This document shows positions 1 to 9,572 of a stretch of 64,000 bases of DNA, in pieces. The DNA is from Haloferula luteola (GTDB lineage: Bacteria; Verrucomicrobiota; Verrucomicrobiia; Verrucomicrobiales; Akkermansiaceae), in the NCBI RefSeq assembly GCF_014201715.1, contig NZ_JACHFD010000002.1:310001-374000 (forward strand). Reading direction: 5' to 3'. Position 1 is the first letter of the stretch. Each line of letters begins with the position of its first letter. The position numbers and the translations under genes were made by a program. The notes under the pieces were generated by a model, which worked only from the letters and a program-made list of their open reading frames with translations, ran no database searches and was not told the DNA's origin.

Positions 1-1824
1 TCCGCCCGCGAAGAAGAAATCAGCCGCCAAAACGAGGAACTCCAGTGCCAGACCGAGGAACTCGAACAACAGGCCGAAGAACTCCGCCAACAAACCGAGG
101 AAATGGAGGTCCAAAGTCGCGAGCTCAAGACCGCCCACGACGAACTCCTCCGCCGTGAACGCGGCATGAAGACCCTTCTCGAATCTGGCCGTTGGCTCCG
201 CGCCGACCTCAGCGAAGCCATGGTCATGAACGGCATCTGCGACGCCGCCATCCAAATCCTCGGCGAAAGCGTTCATGCCGCCTGCGTCGTCGACGACAAA
301 GATGGCCGCCTCCATCTCGCCGGCGATGCCGGATTCGGCCTCCACGGCGCGGTCACCCCCGACATCCCTTTCCCCGATACCTTCGCAGCCCTCATCTTCG
401 AAAGCAGCCGCACCGCCTTCATCGAAGACGTCCATACTCGGCCCGACCTTCGCCTGCCCCAACCCGGAGCAGGCCGTCCGTTCCGGTCCATCCTCGCCTC
501 CCCCATCTGGCAGGGTGGCCGCCCCATTGCCGCGCTCGAAGTCTTCAGCCCGGAACCTCGCAAGTGGAGCGAAGAGGAATTCCGAATCATGGAATGGCTC
601 GCCGCCCAGGCCGCCCTCGCCCTCCAATCAATTCGCTTCCAGAACCAACTGGACGAAAAACGCCTCGCCGCTGAAGAAGCATCCCTCCAAAAAACTCGCT
701 TCCTCGCTGCCGTCTCTCACGACGTCCGCACTCCCGCCAACGCGATCTCCCTCCTCGCCGAGCTCATCGAACGCTGCTCCAAAGACCCCGATCGCGCTCA
801 CCAGATTCCCGGCTTGGCCCAGAACCTCTGGAAAAATGCCCGCTCCATGATCGATCTCGTCAGCGATGTCCTCGATCTCACCCGCTTCGACGTCGGCCGC
901 ATCGACCTCGAACTCGATGACTTCTCACTCAACGAACTCGTCGAGTCCCAATACCGTCAGGCCCTTCCTCTCGCCGAAAAAAAGGAACTCAAGTTCACCG
1001 CCGATTTCCCCTGCGACGAAATCCTCGTCCGGTCCGATCGCACCAAACTCTCCCGCGTCCTCGGCAACCTCATCAGCAACGCCATCAAGTTCACCGAACG
1101 GGGGGAAGTCCGCCTTCACGGCGAACGCCAAAAGAATGGCTCGATCGTCCTCAGCGTCATCGACACCGGCATCGGCATCCCCGGTGATCAGATCGACAGC
1201 ATCTTCGACGAATTTCACCAGCTCCAGAACCCCGAACGCAATCGCGACAAGGGCGCAGGGCTCGGCCTCGCCATCTGTCGCCGCCTCGTCGAGAACCTCG
1301 GCTTCACGCTCAAAGTCGAAAGCCTCGTCGGCGTCGGCTCCAACTTCTCTATCACCCTCCCCGCCAGCTCCCTCACGCTCTCCCATCCCTCCGGAAGAAT
1401 CGTCAGCCCCGAGCCCGATCGCGATGCTCCCTCCCCTCTGAATGGAGTTCGAATTCTCCTGGTCGAAGACCACGACACCGCCCGCCAAGTCACCTCCGAA
1501 CTTCTGGCCACCGAAGGAGCCTTCGTCCACCAAGCAGCCAATGGCCGGGAAGCCCTCGAAAAACTCGTAGAGACCGATCCGGAAATCCTCCTCCTCGATC
1601 TCAACCTGCCTGACTTTGACGGCACCGAAATCCTTAAGAGCCTTCAGGTCAAACGCTCCGACACCCTGCAATCGATCTTCGTCGTCTCAGGGGACGTCCG
1701 CCCCGAACGCATCGAGGAAGTTAAGCTCCTCGGAGCCGACGAACTCATCGCCAAGCCCGTCACTGTCGAAAAACTCCGGGCCGCCCTCTCCGAACAACGG
1801 CCTGACTACTCCGCCTTGAACTGA
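1..1824 (+). CDS. Hybrid sensor histidine kinase/response regulator, 5' end outside window
   Basis: The frame is open from base 1, so the true start lies upstream. The visible part begins with a Glu/Gln-rich coiled coil (about residues 1-55), continues with a GAF-like domain, then a HisKA dimerisation domain whose phospho-acceptor block reads AAVSHDVRTP. An HATPase_c domain follows with N (SNAIKF), G1 (DTGIGIP) and G2 (GAGLGLAI) boxes. A C-terminal receiver domain carries the phospho-acceptor Asp in LLLDLNLPDFDG and the conserved Lys in AKPV. A hybrid kinase of this type autophosphorylates on His and passes phosphate to its own receiver Asp. The coiled coil and GAF suggest a cytosolic signal input from a domain that is not in the window. 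The single-domain response regulator that converges on it at the next gene is a plausible partner. The architecture is clear; the stimulus cannot be read. Confidence 0.93.
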   Translation, partial: SAREEEISRQNEELQCQTEELEQQAEELRQQTEEMEVQSRELKTAHDELLRRERGMKTLLESGRWLRADLSEAMVMNGICDAAIQILGESVHAACVVDDKDGRLHLAGDAGFGLHGAVTPDIPFPDTFAALIFESSRTAFIEDVHTRPDLRLPQPGAGRPFRSILASPIWQGGRPIAALEVFSPEPRKWSEEEFRIMEWLAAQAALALQSIRFQNQLDEKRLAAEEASLQKTRFLAAVSHDVRTPANAISLLAELIERCSKDPDRAHQIPGLAQNLWKNARSMIDLVSDVLDLTRFDVGRIDLELDDFSLNELVESQYRQALPLAEKKELKFTADFPCDEILVRSDRTKLSRVLGNLISNAIKFTERGEVRLHGERQKNGSIVLSVIDTGIGIPGDQIDSIFDEFHQLQNPERNRDKGAGLGLAICRRLVENLGFTLKVESLVGVGSNFSITLPASSLTLSHPSGRIVSPEPDRDAPSPLNGVRILLVEDHDTARQVTSELLATEGAFVHQAANGREALEKLVETDPEILLLDLNLPDFDGTEILKSLQVKRSDTLQSIFVVSGDVRPERIEEVKLLGADELIAKPVTVEKLRAALSEQRPDYSALN

Positions 1825-1825
1825 C

Positions 1826-2230
1826 TCACACCGGCAAGCCAGCTAACAATGCCCGCAGATCATCCGGCACCACGGGCTTCGGCAGAAACCCATCGAAACC
1901 TGCCTCGCGGGCCTTGACCCCCTCCACATCCGCCAAGCCTCCGCTCAACGCATAAAGGTGGATCCCTCCTCCCCCCTCCATTTCCCGAATCATTCCGGCT
2001 GTCTCATAACCACTCAGTCCGGGCATGTTCAAATCCATCACGATCAAATCCGGCGGCACCTCGCGCACCTTTTCCAAAGCCGACGACCCATCATACACCA
2101 CAGTGACCTGATGGCCCTCGAGCTCGAAAAAGAGCCCCAGCACATCGGCGGAACTTCGGCCGTCGTCGACGACCAGCACCTTCAACGGGCCGCCGTGGGC
2201 ACTCGGCGCAGAAATCGGGGTGTCACTCAT
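1826..2230 (-). CDS. Single-domain response regulator (receiver only)
   Basis: 134-residue CheY-like protein with the acidic pocket (VLVVDDG), the phospho-acceptor Asp in LIVMDLNMPGLSG, a Ser/Thr-type switch position (YALSGG) and the conserved Lys-Pro (PKPV). There is no output domain, so it should act through protein contact or as a phosphorelay intermediate. I chose the ATG at 2230 because the longer upstream reading is basic and low complexity and runs into the leuS leader. It converges on the hybrid kinase with one base between the stop codons, which makes the two a likely signalling pair. Confidence 0.85.
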   Translation of the reverse strand: MSDTPISAPSAHGGPLKVLVVDDGRSSADVLGLFFELEGHQVTVVYDGSSALEKVREVPPDLIVMDLNMPGLSGYETAGMIREMEGGGGIHLYALSGGLADVEGVKAREAGFDGFLPKPVVPDDLRALLAGLPV

Positions 2231-2418
2231 GGATGGAGAAATCAGGCCGGAGCCTGAGCCCAAACAACGGGAGGATCCCGCAACAGGCAACCTCTTATCG
2301 CCTCGCAGATTCCTCCCACCCGGGGTTTTTCTTTTCAAAATTCGCCCCTTCCGGCAATTTCCGCGCCCTTTCCGGGGCATTTTCCCCCTGAAATTCGAAC
2401 CTTTGGCCACCGCCCACC

Positions 2419-4986
2419 ATGTCCGATCGACGCAAACCTTTTCCCTTCGATGAGTTCGAACCCCGCTGGCAGCAGCTTTGGGACGCGGAGAAAACCTTCC
2501 GCGCCCCGAACCCCGGCGACGCGGACTTCGACCCTTCGAAGCCGAAATTCTTCGTCCTCGACATGTTCCCCTATCCCAGTGGGGCCGGCCTCCACGTCGG
2601 CCACCCGGAAGGCTACACCGCGACCGACATCATCGGCCGCACCAAATTGCGCCAGGGCTTCAACGTCCTCCACCCGATGGGCTGGGATTCCTTCGGCCTG
2701 CCCGCTGAGCAATACGCCATCAAGACCGGCCAACACCCACGGATCACCACTGAGGCCAACATCACCACCTTCAAACGCCAACTCAAGTCCCTCGGATTCG
2801 GCTACGATTGGGATCGCGAAATCGCCACCACGGACCCCGAATACGTCCGTTGGACCCAGTGGATCTTCCTCAAACTCTATCACTCCTACTTCAACCAAGA
2901 GACTGGCAAGGCCGCTCCCGTTTCTGAACTGGAAGCCCAAGGCTGGAGCCGCTCCCAAATCGACGCCGTTCGCCTCGCCTTCATTCACGAAGCCCCCGTC
3001 AACTGGTCTCCCGATCTCGGCACCGTCCTCGCCAACGAGGAAGTCGAAGAATGGAAATCCAAAGGCCACACTGTCGAACGCCGCCCACTGCGCCAGTGGA
3101 TGCTGCGCATCACCCAATATGCCCAGCGCCTCATCGACGATCTCGAACCCCTCGACTGGCCGGAAGGCATCAAGCTGCTGCAAAAAAACTGGATTGGCCG
3201 CAGCGAAGGCGCAGAAGTTTGCTTCCAGATCTCCACGGCTTCCGCGGAAGCCTCCCACGCCGTGGAGGTCTTCACGACTCGTCCCGATACCCTTTTCGGA
3301 GCCACCTACATGGTGCTGGCCCCCGAACACCCCCTCGTCGCCGAAATCACCTCCTCAGACCAAAAGGAGGCAGTCGAATCCTACATCAAAGCCTGCGCCG
3401 CCAAGTCCGACCTCGAACGCGGCGACCTCAATAAGGACAAATCCGGAGTCTTCACCGGCGCCCACGCCATCAACCCGGTCAACGGCCAAGCCATTCCCGT
3501 GTGGATCGCGGACTATGTGATGATGGGCTACGGCACTGGCGCGATCATGGCCGTTCCAGCCCACGATGAACGTGATTTCGAATTCGCGAAAAAATTTGAG
3601 CTGCCTGTGGTTCAAGTCGTCCAACCCATTGGCGATGCGGATTGGCAGGGCTACACCGACCCCGGCACCGCAATCAACTCCGGCTTCCTCGACGGCCTGA
3701 CCACCGCAGACGCCAAAACAAAGATCATCGATTGGCTCGAAGCCGAGGGCAAAGGCACCCGCCGCATCAACTACAAACTCCGCGACTGGCTGTTCAGCCG
3801 CCAACGCTACTGGGGCGAGCCCTTCCCTCTCATCTGGAACCGGGAAACCGGCGAACATGCGGCAATCCCAGAAAGCGAGCTGCCGCTGCTTCAGCCGGAT
3901 ATGGAGGACTTCAAGCCCACCGGGGACCCCCGTGGACCGCTCGTCAAAGCCACCGACTGGATCGCCTACTCCGAACAATTCGAGCGCGAAACCAACACCA
4001 TGCCCCAATGGGCAGGTTCCTGCTGGTACTACCTCCGCTACTGCGACCCTCGTAATTCCAACCAGTTCATCGGTGAAGAAGTCGAAAGTTACTGGTCCGG
4101 CGGCGGCGCGAACCCCGGCACTGTCGACCTCTACGTCGGCGGCACTGAGCATGCCGTACTGCACCTCCTTTACGCCCGTTTCTGGCACAAGGTCCTCCAT
4201 GACCTCGGTTACCTGTCGACCAACGAGCCGTTCCAGAAATTGGTCAATCAGGGTCTCATCCTCGGTGAAGACGGCCAGAAAATGTCCAAATCCCGCGGCA
4301 ATGTCGTCAATCCCGACGAAGTCGTCCGTGACTACGGTGCCGATGCCTTGCGCCTCTACGAGATGTTCATGGGTCCGCTCACCGAAGTGAAACCTTGGCA
4401 GATGAAGGGCGTCGAAGGCGTATCCCGCTTCCTCGCCCGCGTCTGGCGTGTGGCCATGGAGCAAGATCAAACCGGCGAATGGACCCTGTCCAAAAAACTT
4501 CAGAATGTCCCCTGCTCCGACAAGGCCCTCCTCAAAGTGGTGCACGAAACTATCAAGAAGGTCACCGAAGACATCGCCAAGATGTCCTTCAACACCGCCA
4601 TCTCCCAAATGATGGTCTGCACCAACGCTTTCACCGCTGCCGAGGTCGTACCTCTAAAGGAATTCACCCTCTTGCTGAGCGTGTTGAACCCCTTTGCTCC
4701 TCACCTCTCTGAAGAAATCCACCGACTCATTGGCAACTCCTCCCAACTCGCCCATCAACCCTGGCCCGAGCACGACGAATCCGCGCTGATTGAATCCGAA
4801 ATTGAGATCGTCGTACAGGTCAATGGTAAGCTGCGCGACAAAATCACCGTCGCCAAGGATGCCCCTAAGGAGGACATCGAATCCGCTGCCCAGGCGACCG
4901 AAAAAATTCAGGAGCAACTCGCTGGCAAAACCGTCCGCAAGGTCATCGTCGTCCCGGGAAGGCTCGTCAACATCGTCGCCAACTGA
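2419..4986 (+). CDS. leuS: Leucyl-tRNA synthetase
   Basis: 855 residues, the usual length for bacterial LeuRS. It charges tRNA-Leu with leucine in the cytoplasm. The class I HIGH signature appears as HVGHPEGY after the N-terminal [11 protein letters not shown] block. The CP1 editing domain sits in the middle ([11 protein letters not shown] and the [15 protein letters not shown] block). The KMSKS loop is intact ([13 protein letters not shown]). The C-terminal anticodon-binding and LeuRS-specific domains are present ([11 protein letters not shown]). The start ATG at 2419 gives the canonical N-terminus leading into [11 protein letters not shown]. The leader of about 190 bases has no recognisable T-box. 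A VOC-family gene follows after 7 bases and is probably co-transcribed. Confidence 0.98.
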   Translation: MSDRRKPFPFDEFEPRWQQLWDAEKTFRAPNPGDADFDPSKPKFFVLDMFPYPSGAGLHVGHPEGYTATDIIGRTKLRQGFNVLHPMGWDSFGLPAEQYAIKTGQHPRITTEANITTFKRQLKSLGFGYDWDREIATTDPEYVRWTQWIFLKLYHSYFNQETGKAAPVSELEAQGWSRSQIDAVRLAFIHEAPVNWSPDLGTVLANEEVEEWKSKGHTVERRPLRQWMLRITQYAQRLIDDLEPLDWPEGIKLLQKNWIGRSEGAEVCFQISTASAEASHAVEVFTTRPDTLFGATYMVLAPEHPLVAEITSSDQKEAVESYIKACAAKSDLERGDLNKDKSGVFTGAHAINPVNGQAIPVWIADYVMMGYGTGAIMAVPAHDERDFEFAKKFELPVVQVVQPIGDADWQGYTDPGTAINSGFLDGLTTADAKTKIIDWLEAEGKGTRRINYKLRDWLFSRQRYWGEPFPLIWNRETGEHAAIPESELPLLQPDMEDFKPTGDPRGPLVKATDWIAYSEQFERETNTMPQWAGSCWYYLRYCDPRNSNQFIGEEVESYWSGGGANPGTVDLYVGGTEHAVLHLLYARFWHKVLHDLGYLSTNEPFQKLVNQGLILGEDGQKMSKSRGNVVNPDEVVRDYGADALRLYEMFMGPLTEVKPWQMKGVEGVSRFLARVWRVAMEQDQTGEWTLSKKLQNVPCSDKALLKVVHETIKKVTEDIAKMSFNTAISQMMVCTNAFTAAEVVPLKEFTLLLSVLNPFAPHLSEEIHRLIGNSSQLAHQPWPEHDESALIESEIEIVVQVNGKLRDKITVAKDAPKEDIESAAQATEKIQEQLAGKTVRKVIVVPGRLVNIVAN

Positions 4987-4993
4987 TCCCCCG

Positions 4994-5380
4994 GTGAAAA
5001 TCGAGCACCTCGCCTTCAACGTTGCCGAACCCGTGGCCATGGCTTCGTGGTATCAGCATCATTTTGGCCTGCGCATCGTCCGTCACCTCCCCGAGCCGAA
5101 CCAGACCCACTTCCTTGCTGACGACGCAGGCACAGTGCTCGAAATCTACTGCAATCCCCCCGATCAGGTTCCGGACTACGCCGCGATGGATCCGCTGCAG
5201 TTCCACCTTGCCTTCACCAGTGAAGCCCCAGAAGAGGACGCGGCCCGTCTTGTCGCGGCCGGTGCCCAGAGAGTCTCAGAGGTGCGTCCCGACCTCGGTT
5301 CCCTGATCCTCATGTTGCGCGACCCTTGGGGGGTCCCCTTCCAGCTCTGCCGGCGATCCCGTCCCCTGCAGCAAAGCTGA
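4994..5380 (+). CDS. VOC family (glyoxalase/dioxygenase-like) protein
   Basis: 128 residues from a GTG start, 7 bases after leuS. The protein begins KIEHLAFNV, the typical first beta strand of a vicinal oxygen chelate domain, and contains paired beta-alpha-beta-beta-beta modules with candidate metal ligands His (IEHLAFN) and Glu (VLEIYCN). The C-terminal block RDPWGVPFQLC is the usual closing strand. VOC proteins include glyoxalases, extradiol dioxygenases and resistance proteins, so the substrate cannot be assigned. The position right behind leuS suggests translational coupling rather than shared function. No ATG start gives the full first strand, which is why I prefer GTG. Confidence 0.78.
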   Translation: MKIEHLAFNVAEPVAMASWYQHHFGLRIVRHLPEPNQTHFLADDAGTVLEIYCNPPDQVPDYAAMDPLQFHLAFTSEAPEEDAARLVAAGAQRVSEVRPDLGSLILMLRDPWGVPFQLCRRSRPLQQS

Positions 5381-5475
5381 CCTCCACGTCCACCGAGGTC
5401 GGAGATCGGACAGACTCATGCATCGACAAGCTGCTGACATTGTTGGGAAGCTCCCTTGGCGTTTCGCCTCCCATC

Positions 5476-7017
5476 ATGTCAACCCGATCAACCCAACTCC
5501 TTCTCAGCACTCTGCTGGGTCTCCTCGCCACCCAGGCGCCCCTATTCGCCCAATCCCGCTTTGCCCCGGCCAATGGCCAGGACTTGCTGGAAAACCTCCA
5601 GCCGCTCGGTGGAAAATGGACCGCCGAGGGTGATGTCCTCACCGTCGACGGCGGGAACGGACCCAAAGCGCTCTTTCCTGGACGACAATTCGAAGACTTC
5701 CAGCTCGACCTCGAACTCCGCGCCAATGGGGAGGGAGCCCAAGCAGGCATCGTATTCCGTGCTCAAGACCTCGCCGAAGGCATCGACGCCTATCGGGGCG
5801 ACTATGTCGGAATCACCGGCGGAAAAGATCTCCTCGTCTGGGGCGCCGTCGATCCTTCCTGGCGACCCATCGGCACCCGTCCGTTGGCAGTCGAATCGGG
5901 CACTTGGTATCACCTGCGCCTTCAAGTCGCTGGAGAGAACGTCAAAATCTACCTGGATACTCAACCCATCACGGAGTCCAGCTGGCCCGTCTTCGACGGC
6001 GTCGATCCAGCCCTGAAAAAAGGCTCCATCGCCCTGCGCGCCCTCGATGGCTCGGCTTCATTCCGCCATCTCTCCATCCAGCCCTATCAGGCACCTCGCC
6101 TGCCAAAAAGCTACACCAATCCCGTTCAACCCGGCTGCGCAGATCCTGTCGTTTTCCACCAAGATGGCAAATACTATGCCTACACCACTTACTCCCCGGA
6201 TTTTCCCAACATGCCACGCGGCATCCGGCTCTACACATCCACAAATCTGGTCGATTGGAAGGACCAAGGCTTCGCCTTGAAAAACGAGGACAGTTGGGGC
6301 GACTCCCGCTTCTGGGCTCCGGATCTCGTCGAGAAGGACGGCACATACTTCCTCTACTATGCCGCGGATGAACGGATGTGTGTCGCCACCTCCGATACCC
6401 CCATGGGTCCCTTCCGCCAAAAAACCGAGACACCCATCGAGCCCAATAGCATCAAAATCGATGGCCACGTCTTCGAAGACGACGATGGTCAACGCTACTT
6501 CTACTACGTCAGCTTCGCCGACGGAAACCAGATTTGGGGAGGAAAGCTCCATGACGACATGGTGAGCGTCGACGCCACCACTCTCAGCATGATGGTCAAA
6601 CCCGACCAGGCATGGGAACGTCACCAGTGGCCCGTCACCGAAGGACCCGAAATCCTCAAGCACAAGGGAACCTACTACCTCACCTATTCCGGAAGCCACT
6701 TTGAGAATCCGGAGTATGCAGTCGGCTACGCCACCTCAAACAGCCCTTTGGGCCCTTGGACCAAGTTTGAGTTCAATCCGGTGATGAAATCCACCTCCTA
6801 CGCTCACGGCACCGCCCACCATTGTTTCACCGAATCTCCCGACGGAAAAGAGACCTTCATCGTGTACCATCGCCACCATACCCTCGACGAAACCGAACCC
6901 CGTGCGTTGTCGATCGATCGGGTCCGATTTGTCCCGAATCCCAACGGTGGGCCTGATATCCTGCAAATTCACGGGCCCACATCCTCCCCGCAGCCGCTCC
7001 CATCAGGAGCTCGCTAG
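5476..7017 (+). CDS. Secreted GH43-type glycosidase with N-terminal jelly-roll domain
   Basis: 513 residues. A signal peptide (residues 1 to about 26, ending LFAQ) precedes a DUF1080/concanavalin-like jelly roll (about 30-205). A five-bladed beta-propeller of GH43 type follows. Three acidic catalytic positions are visible: Asp in CADPVVFHQDG (base), Asp in IDGHVFEDDDG (pKa modulator) and Glu in VTEGPEILKH (acid). GH43 enzymes usually remove arabinose, xylose or galactose from plant or algal polysaccharides; the exact substrate cannot be told. A close paralogue with the same architecture lies at 9573-11111, with a GH92 gene in between. It should act in the periplasm or outside the cell. Confidence 0.88.
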   Translation: MSTRSTQLLLSTLLGLLATQAPLFAQSRFAPANGQDLLENLQPLGGKWTAEGDVLTVDGGNGPKALFPGRQFEDFQLDLELRANGEGAQAGIVFRAQDLAEGIDAYRGDYVGITGGKDLLVWGAVDPSWRPIGTRPLAVESGTWYHLRLQVAGENVKIYLDTQPITESSWPVFDGVDPALKKGSIALRALDGSASFRHLSIQPYQAPRLPKSYTNPVQPGCADPVVFHQDGKYYAYTTYSPDFPNMPRGIRLYTSTNLVDWKDQGFALKNEDSWGDSRFWAPDLVEKDGTYFLYYAADERMCVATSDTPMGPFRQKTETPIEPNSIKIDGHVFEDDDGQRYFYYVSFADGNQIWGGKLHDDMVSVDATTLSMMVKPDQAWERHQWPVTEGPEILKHKGTYYLTYSGSHFENPEYAVGYATSNSPLGPWTKFEFNPVMKSTSYAHGTAHHCFTESPDGKETFIVYHRHHTLDETEPRALSIDRVRFVPNPNGGPDILQIHGPTSSPQPLPSGAR

Positions 7018-7045
7018 GCAGGTATCTCCTCACTGAAATCAAAAA

Positions 7046-7114
7046 GCCGCAGATTCCGCCGGTGCCCGCCGTAGGGTTTATTAAATGGCGGCGAGTCCGT
7101 GCAGAATCTGCGGC
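7046..7114 (-). terminator. Long hairpin followed by T-run, candidate terminator of the GH92 gene
   Basis: An 11-bp perfect inverted repeat (GCCGCAGATTC at 7046-7056 and its complement at 7104-7114) encloses a GC-rich inner inverted repeat (CGCC/GGCG). On the minus strand the outer stem is followed directly by TTTTT. It lies 82 bases past the stop of the GH92 gene and 29 bases past the stop of the convergent GH43 gene. The 47-base interior is much longer than a usual terminator loop. Confidence 0.6.
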
Positions 7115-7195
7115 GAGGACCTCCGACAGGATTTCTTCATGGGGCAATCCACTCACCCCAAGAAGCCGGTCGGAGAAAGACAACAAAGACGAGTC

Positions 7196-9451
7196 TTACG
7201 AATCTGCCGCCCACTTGGACGGCTTGGGACCCATCTGATAAACGATGGTTCCGCCTCCCTTGATTTCATCGTAGGGCAGTCGAACGCTCGTCCAGGGCTT
7301 GCCGTTCACTTCCACGGACTGGATGTAGACGTTTTCAGCACTCTGATTCTCCGCCTTGATGTCGAGCTTGTGCCCGTCACCAAGATCCATCACCGCATGC
7401 TCGATCGCCGGGCTCCCGAACACATAGTCGTCGCTACCCGGGCACATCGGATAGAAACCCAGCGATGAGAACAAATACCACGCCGACATCTGACCACAGT
7501 CGTCATTGCCCGTCAGCGCATTCGGCTTGTTCCCGTACTGGGTTGCCAGAATATGGCGGATCTTCTCCTGCCCCTTCCACGGCTGGCCCACTTCTCCATA
7601 CATGTAGAGAACATGGTGAGCTGGCTCGTTGCCGTGCCAGTATTCACCCATCCGGCCCTGCACATCCTCCATGTCGTTGGTTTCGTCGTCATGGAAAGTG
7701 AACAGCTGATCGAGCTTCGAGACGAATGCCTCCTTGCCTCCCATCAGTTCCGCCAAGCCCTCCACGTCTTGCTGGACGTGCCAAGTATATTGCCAGCTGG
7801 TGCCCTCGGTGAAGTCACCCATGTGAACATACTCGTGAGGATTGAAAGGCTCGCGCCATTGGCCCTTCGAATCCTTGCCGCGCATCAGCCCGGTCTCTGA
7901 ATCGTAGAGGTTCTTGTACGAGGCCGCCCGCTTTTCGAATCGTGCCTGGTCTTCTTTGCGGCCGAACAGTTCTGCCATCCGAGCCACGCAGTAGTCGTCA
8001 TACGCATACTCGAGCGTTTTCGACACCGACTCATTCTCCAGGTCAAAGGGGACGTATCCCAATTCCTCATACGCCGCGATTCCATCGTATTCGGGATGAG
8101 TCGCCGTTGCCATCACCGCTTCATACGCGTGTTCCTTGTCGAAACCCTCAAGACCCTTGACCATAGCATCCACGATCACCGGTACCGAGTGGTAACCGAT
8201 CATGCACCAAGTCTCGCCACTCTGTAGCGACCAAATCGGCAACATGCCATCAGCGCTTTGATCGTAGTGCGCCAACATCGAATTGATCATATCGACATTG
8301 CGCTCTGGCTGAATCAGGCAAAACAAAGGGTGCGTCGCCCGGAAGGTGTCCCAGAGGGAAAAAACCGTATGGTTGTTGAAGCCCTCCGCCTTGTGCACCT
8401 CACGGTCAAGCCCTCGATATTCTCCATTGGCATCCTGATACAAAGTCGGCGCCATGAAGCAGTGATAAAGCGCTGTGTAGAAGGTCTGCTTGTCGGCTTC
8501 CGACCCTTCCACCAACTGGAGCTTCTCCAACTCCTTGTCCCAGGCACTTTTGGTCTTTTCCTTCAGGCCATCGAAGTCCCACGCGGGGACTTCGCCTTCC
8601 AGGTTGGCCATGGCGTTCTCTTTGCTGACCGGGGAAATCCCGATCTTCACCATGATCACCTCATCCTGCTTCGTCTCATACTCCGCAAGAAATCGGAGGT
8701 CCGGTCCGAAGACCTCATGCGAGCTGCGAAAGCGGTAAGTCTTGTAGCTATCATACTTCACCTCGCTGCCACCGCTGTAGGCCTTGTAGGAGTCAAATGG
8801 CCGGGAAAACTTCGCAGCAAAATACATCTGCCGCTCCCTCGCCCAACCATCGACCAGGTGCATGCCTGTGATCGTCGAGTCGTCCTCTACCCGTAACTGC
8901 GACCAGATCATTTTGAAGCGGTCACCCGTCAAAAAGTGGCTGAGATCGGTCAGGATCGACGATTTCCCTGCCGGAAAGGTGAACTTCAAAATTCCCGCAC
9001 GCTCTCCGGCGGTCATCTCCGCATTCACGCCGCTATCCAAAAGCTTCACCTGATAGTAGCCCGCCTCAGCCGACTCCTGATCATGAGAAAAGCGCGAACG
9101 GTAACCCTCATCCGGCTTGTCTTTTGGACCCGGATTGAGCTTCGGCTCACCCGTCTGTGGAATGAACAGGAAGTCCCCGAGCTCCGGAATTCCGGTGCCG
9201 GAAAGGTGCGTCATCGAAAACCCCATAATCGAGGGGTCGGTGTATTCATAGCCCGAGGCCGTAGCCCACGTGATGGGGTCGGTGTCCGGGCTGATCTGCA
9301 TCATTCCAAAGGGCGCGGATGGCCCCGGGAAGGTGTTGCCCTCCCCTTGAGTGCCCACAAAGGGCTGAATGTAGTCACTGAGTCGAGACTCCGCATGCAC
9401 CGCCGTCAAAAGGGCGAGCACCGAAGCCGTAAGGCTGATCTTGGGTATCAT
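7196..9451 (-). CDS. Secreted GH92 family glycosidase (exo-alpha-mannosidase type)
   Basis: 751 residues with a signal peptide (about 1-20, ending VHAES), then the GH92 N-terminal beta-sandwich (YIQPFVGTQGEGNTFPGPS, PFGMMQISPDT) and the (alpha/alpha)6 catalytic barrel. Family blocks that are intact include FSLWDTFRATHP, TEGTSWQYTWHVQQD and GNDDCGQMSAWYLFSSLGF, which carries the Asp pair used as general base. GH92 enzymes are calcium-dependent exo-alpha-mannosidases that cut mannose from N-glycans, mannans or related glycans. The linkage preference cannot be read. It is divergent from the second GH43 gene, and the shared intergenic region holds a palindrome that could co-regulate both. Confidence 0.93.
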   Translation of the reverse strand: MIPKISLTASVLALLTAVHAESRLSDYIQPFVGTQGEGNTFPGPSAPFGMMQISPDTDPITWATASGYEYTDPSIMGFSMTHLSGTGIPELGDFLFIPQTGEPKLNPGPKDKPDEGYRSRFSHDQESAEAGYYQVKLLDSGVNAEMTAGERAGILKFTFPAGKSSILTDLSHFLTGDRFKMIWSQLRVEDDSTITGMHLVDGWARERQMYFAAKFSRPFDSYKAYSGGSEVKYDSYKTYRFRSSHEVFGPDLRFLAEYETKQDEVIMVKIGISPVSKENAMANLEGEVPAWDFDGLKEKTKSAWDKELEKLQLVEGSEADKQTFYTALYHCFMAPTLYQDANGEYRGLDREVHKAEGFNNHTVFSLWDTFRATHPLFCLIQPERNVDMINSMLAHYDQSADGMLPIWSLQSGETWCMIGYHSVPVIVDAMVKGLEGFDKEHAYEAVMATATHPEYDGIAAYEELGYVPFDLENESVSKTLEYAYDDYCVARMAELFGRKEDQARFEKRAASYKNLYDSETGLMRGKDSKGQWREPFNPHEYVHMGDFTEGTSWQYTWHVQQDVEGLAELMGGKEAFVSKLDQLFTFHDDETNDMEDVQGRMGEYWHGNEPAHHVLYMYGEVGQPWKGQEKIRHILATQYGNKPNALTGNDDCGQMSAWYLFSSLGFYPMCPGSDDYVFGSPAIEHAVMDLGDGHKLDIKAENQSAENVYIQSVEVNGKPWTSVRLPYDEIKGGGTIVYQMGPKPSKWAADS

Positions 9452-9526
9452 TGGGTAGGAGCGTCATAGCAGGCAGCGGTCCGGCCGGGAAGCGAAGGGT
9501 CCGATTCCGAAAAATCACGATGTATA

Positions 9527-9538
9527 GGAAACGTTTCC
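9527..9538. promoter_or_regulatory. Perfect 12-bp palindrome resembling a LacI-family operator
   Basis: GGAAACGTTTCC lies in the 121-bp region between the divergent GH92 and GH43 genes, 76 bases from the GH92 start and 35 bases from the GH43 start. Its central AACGTT with flanking purine/pyrimidine half-sites resembles operators bound by LacI/GalR-family repressors. No LacI-family gene is in the window, so the regulator, if any, is encoded elsewhere. Confidence 0.45.
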
Positions 9539-9572
9539 CCGTGAAAGAACCCCTCTTTTTGCTGCGATAACC

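Noticed and set aside
2231..2418. T-box or leader-peptide attenuator before leuS
   Set aside because: No T-box sequence, no Leu-codon run and no terminator/antiterminator pair could be found; only a weak GCCCC/GGGGC pairing.
2335..3330. 331-codon minus-strand frame inside leuS
   Set aside because: Antisense to the LeuRS catalytic and editing domains; no recognisable motif.
3355..4608. 417-codon minus-strand frame inside leuS
   Set aside because: Antisense shadow of LeuRS; composition is typical of mirrored coding DNA.
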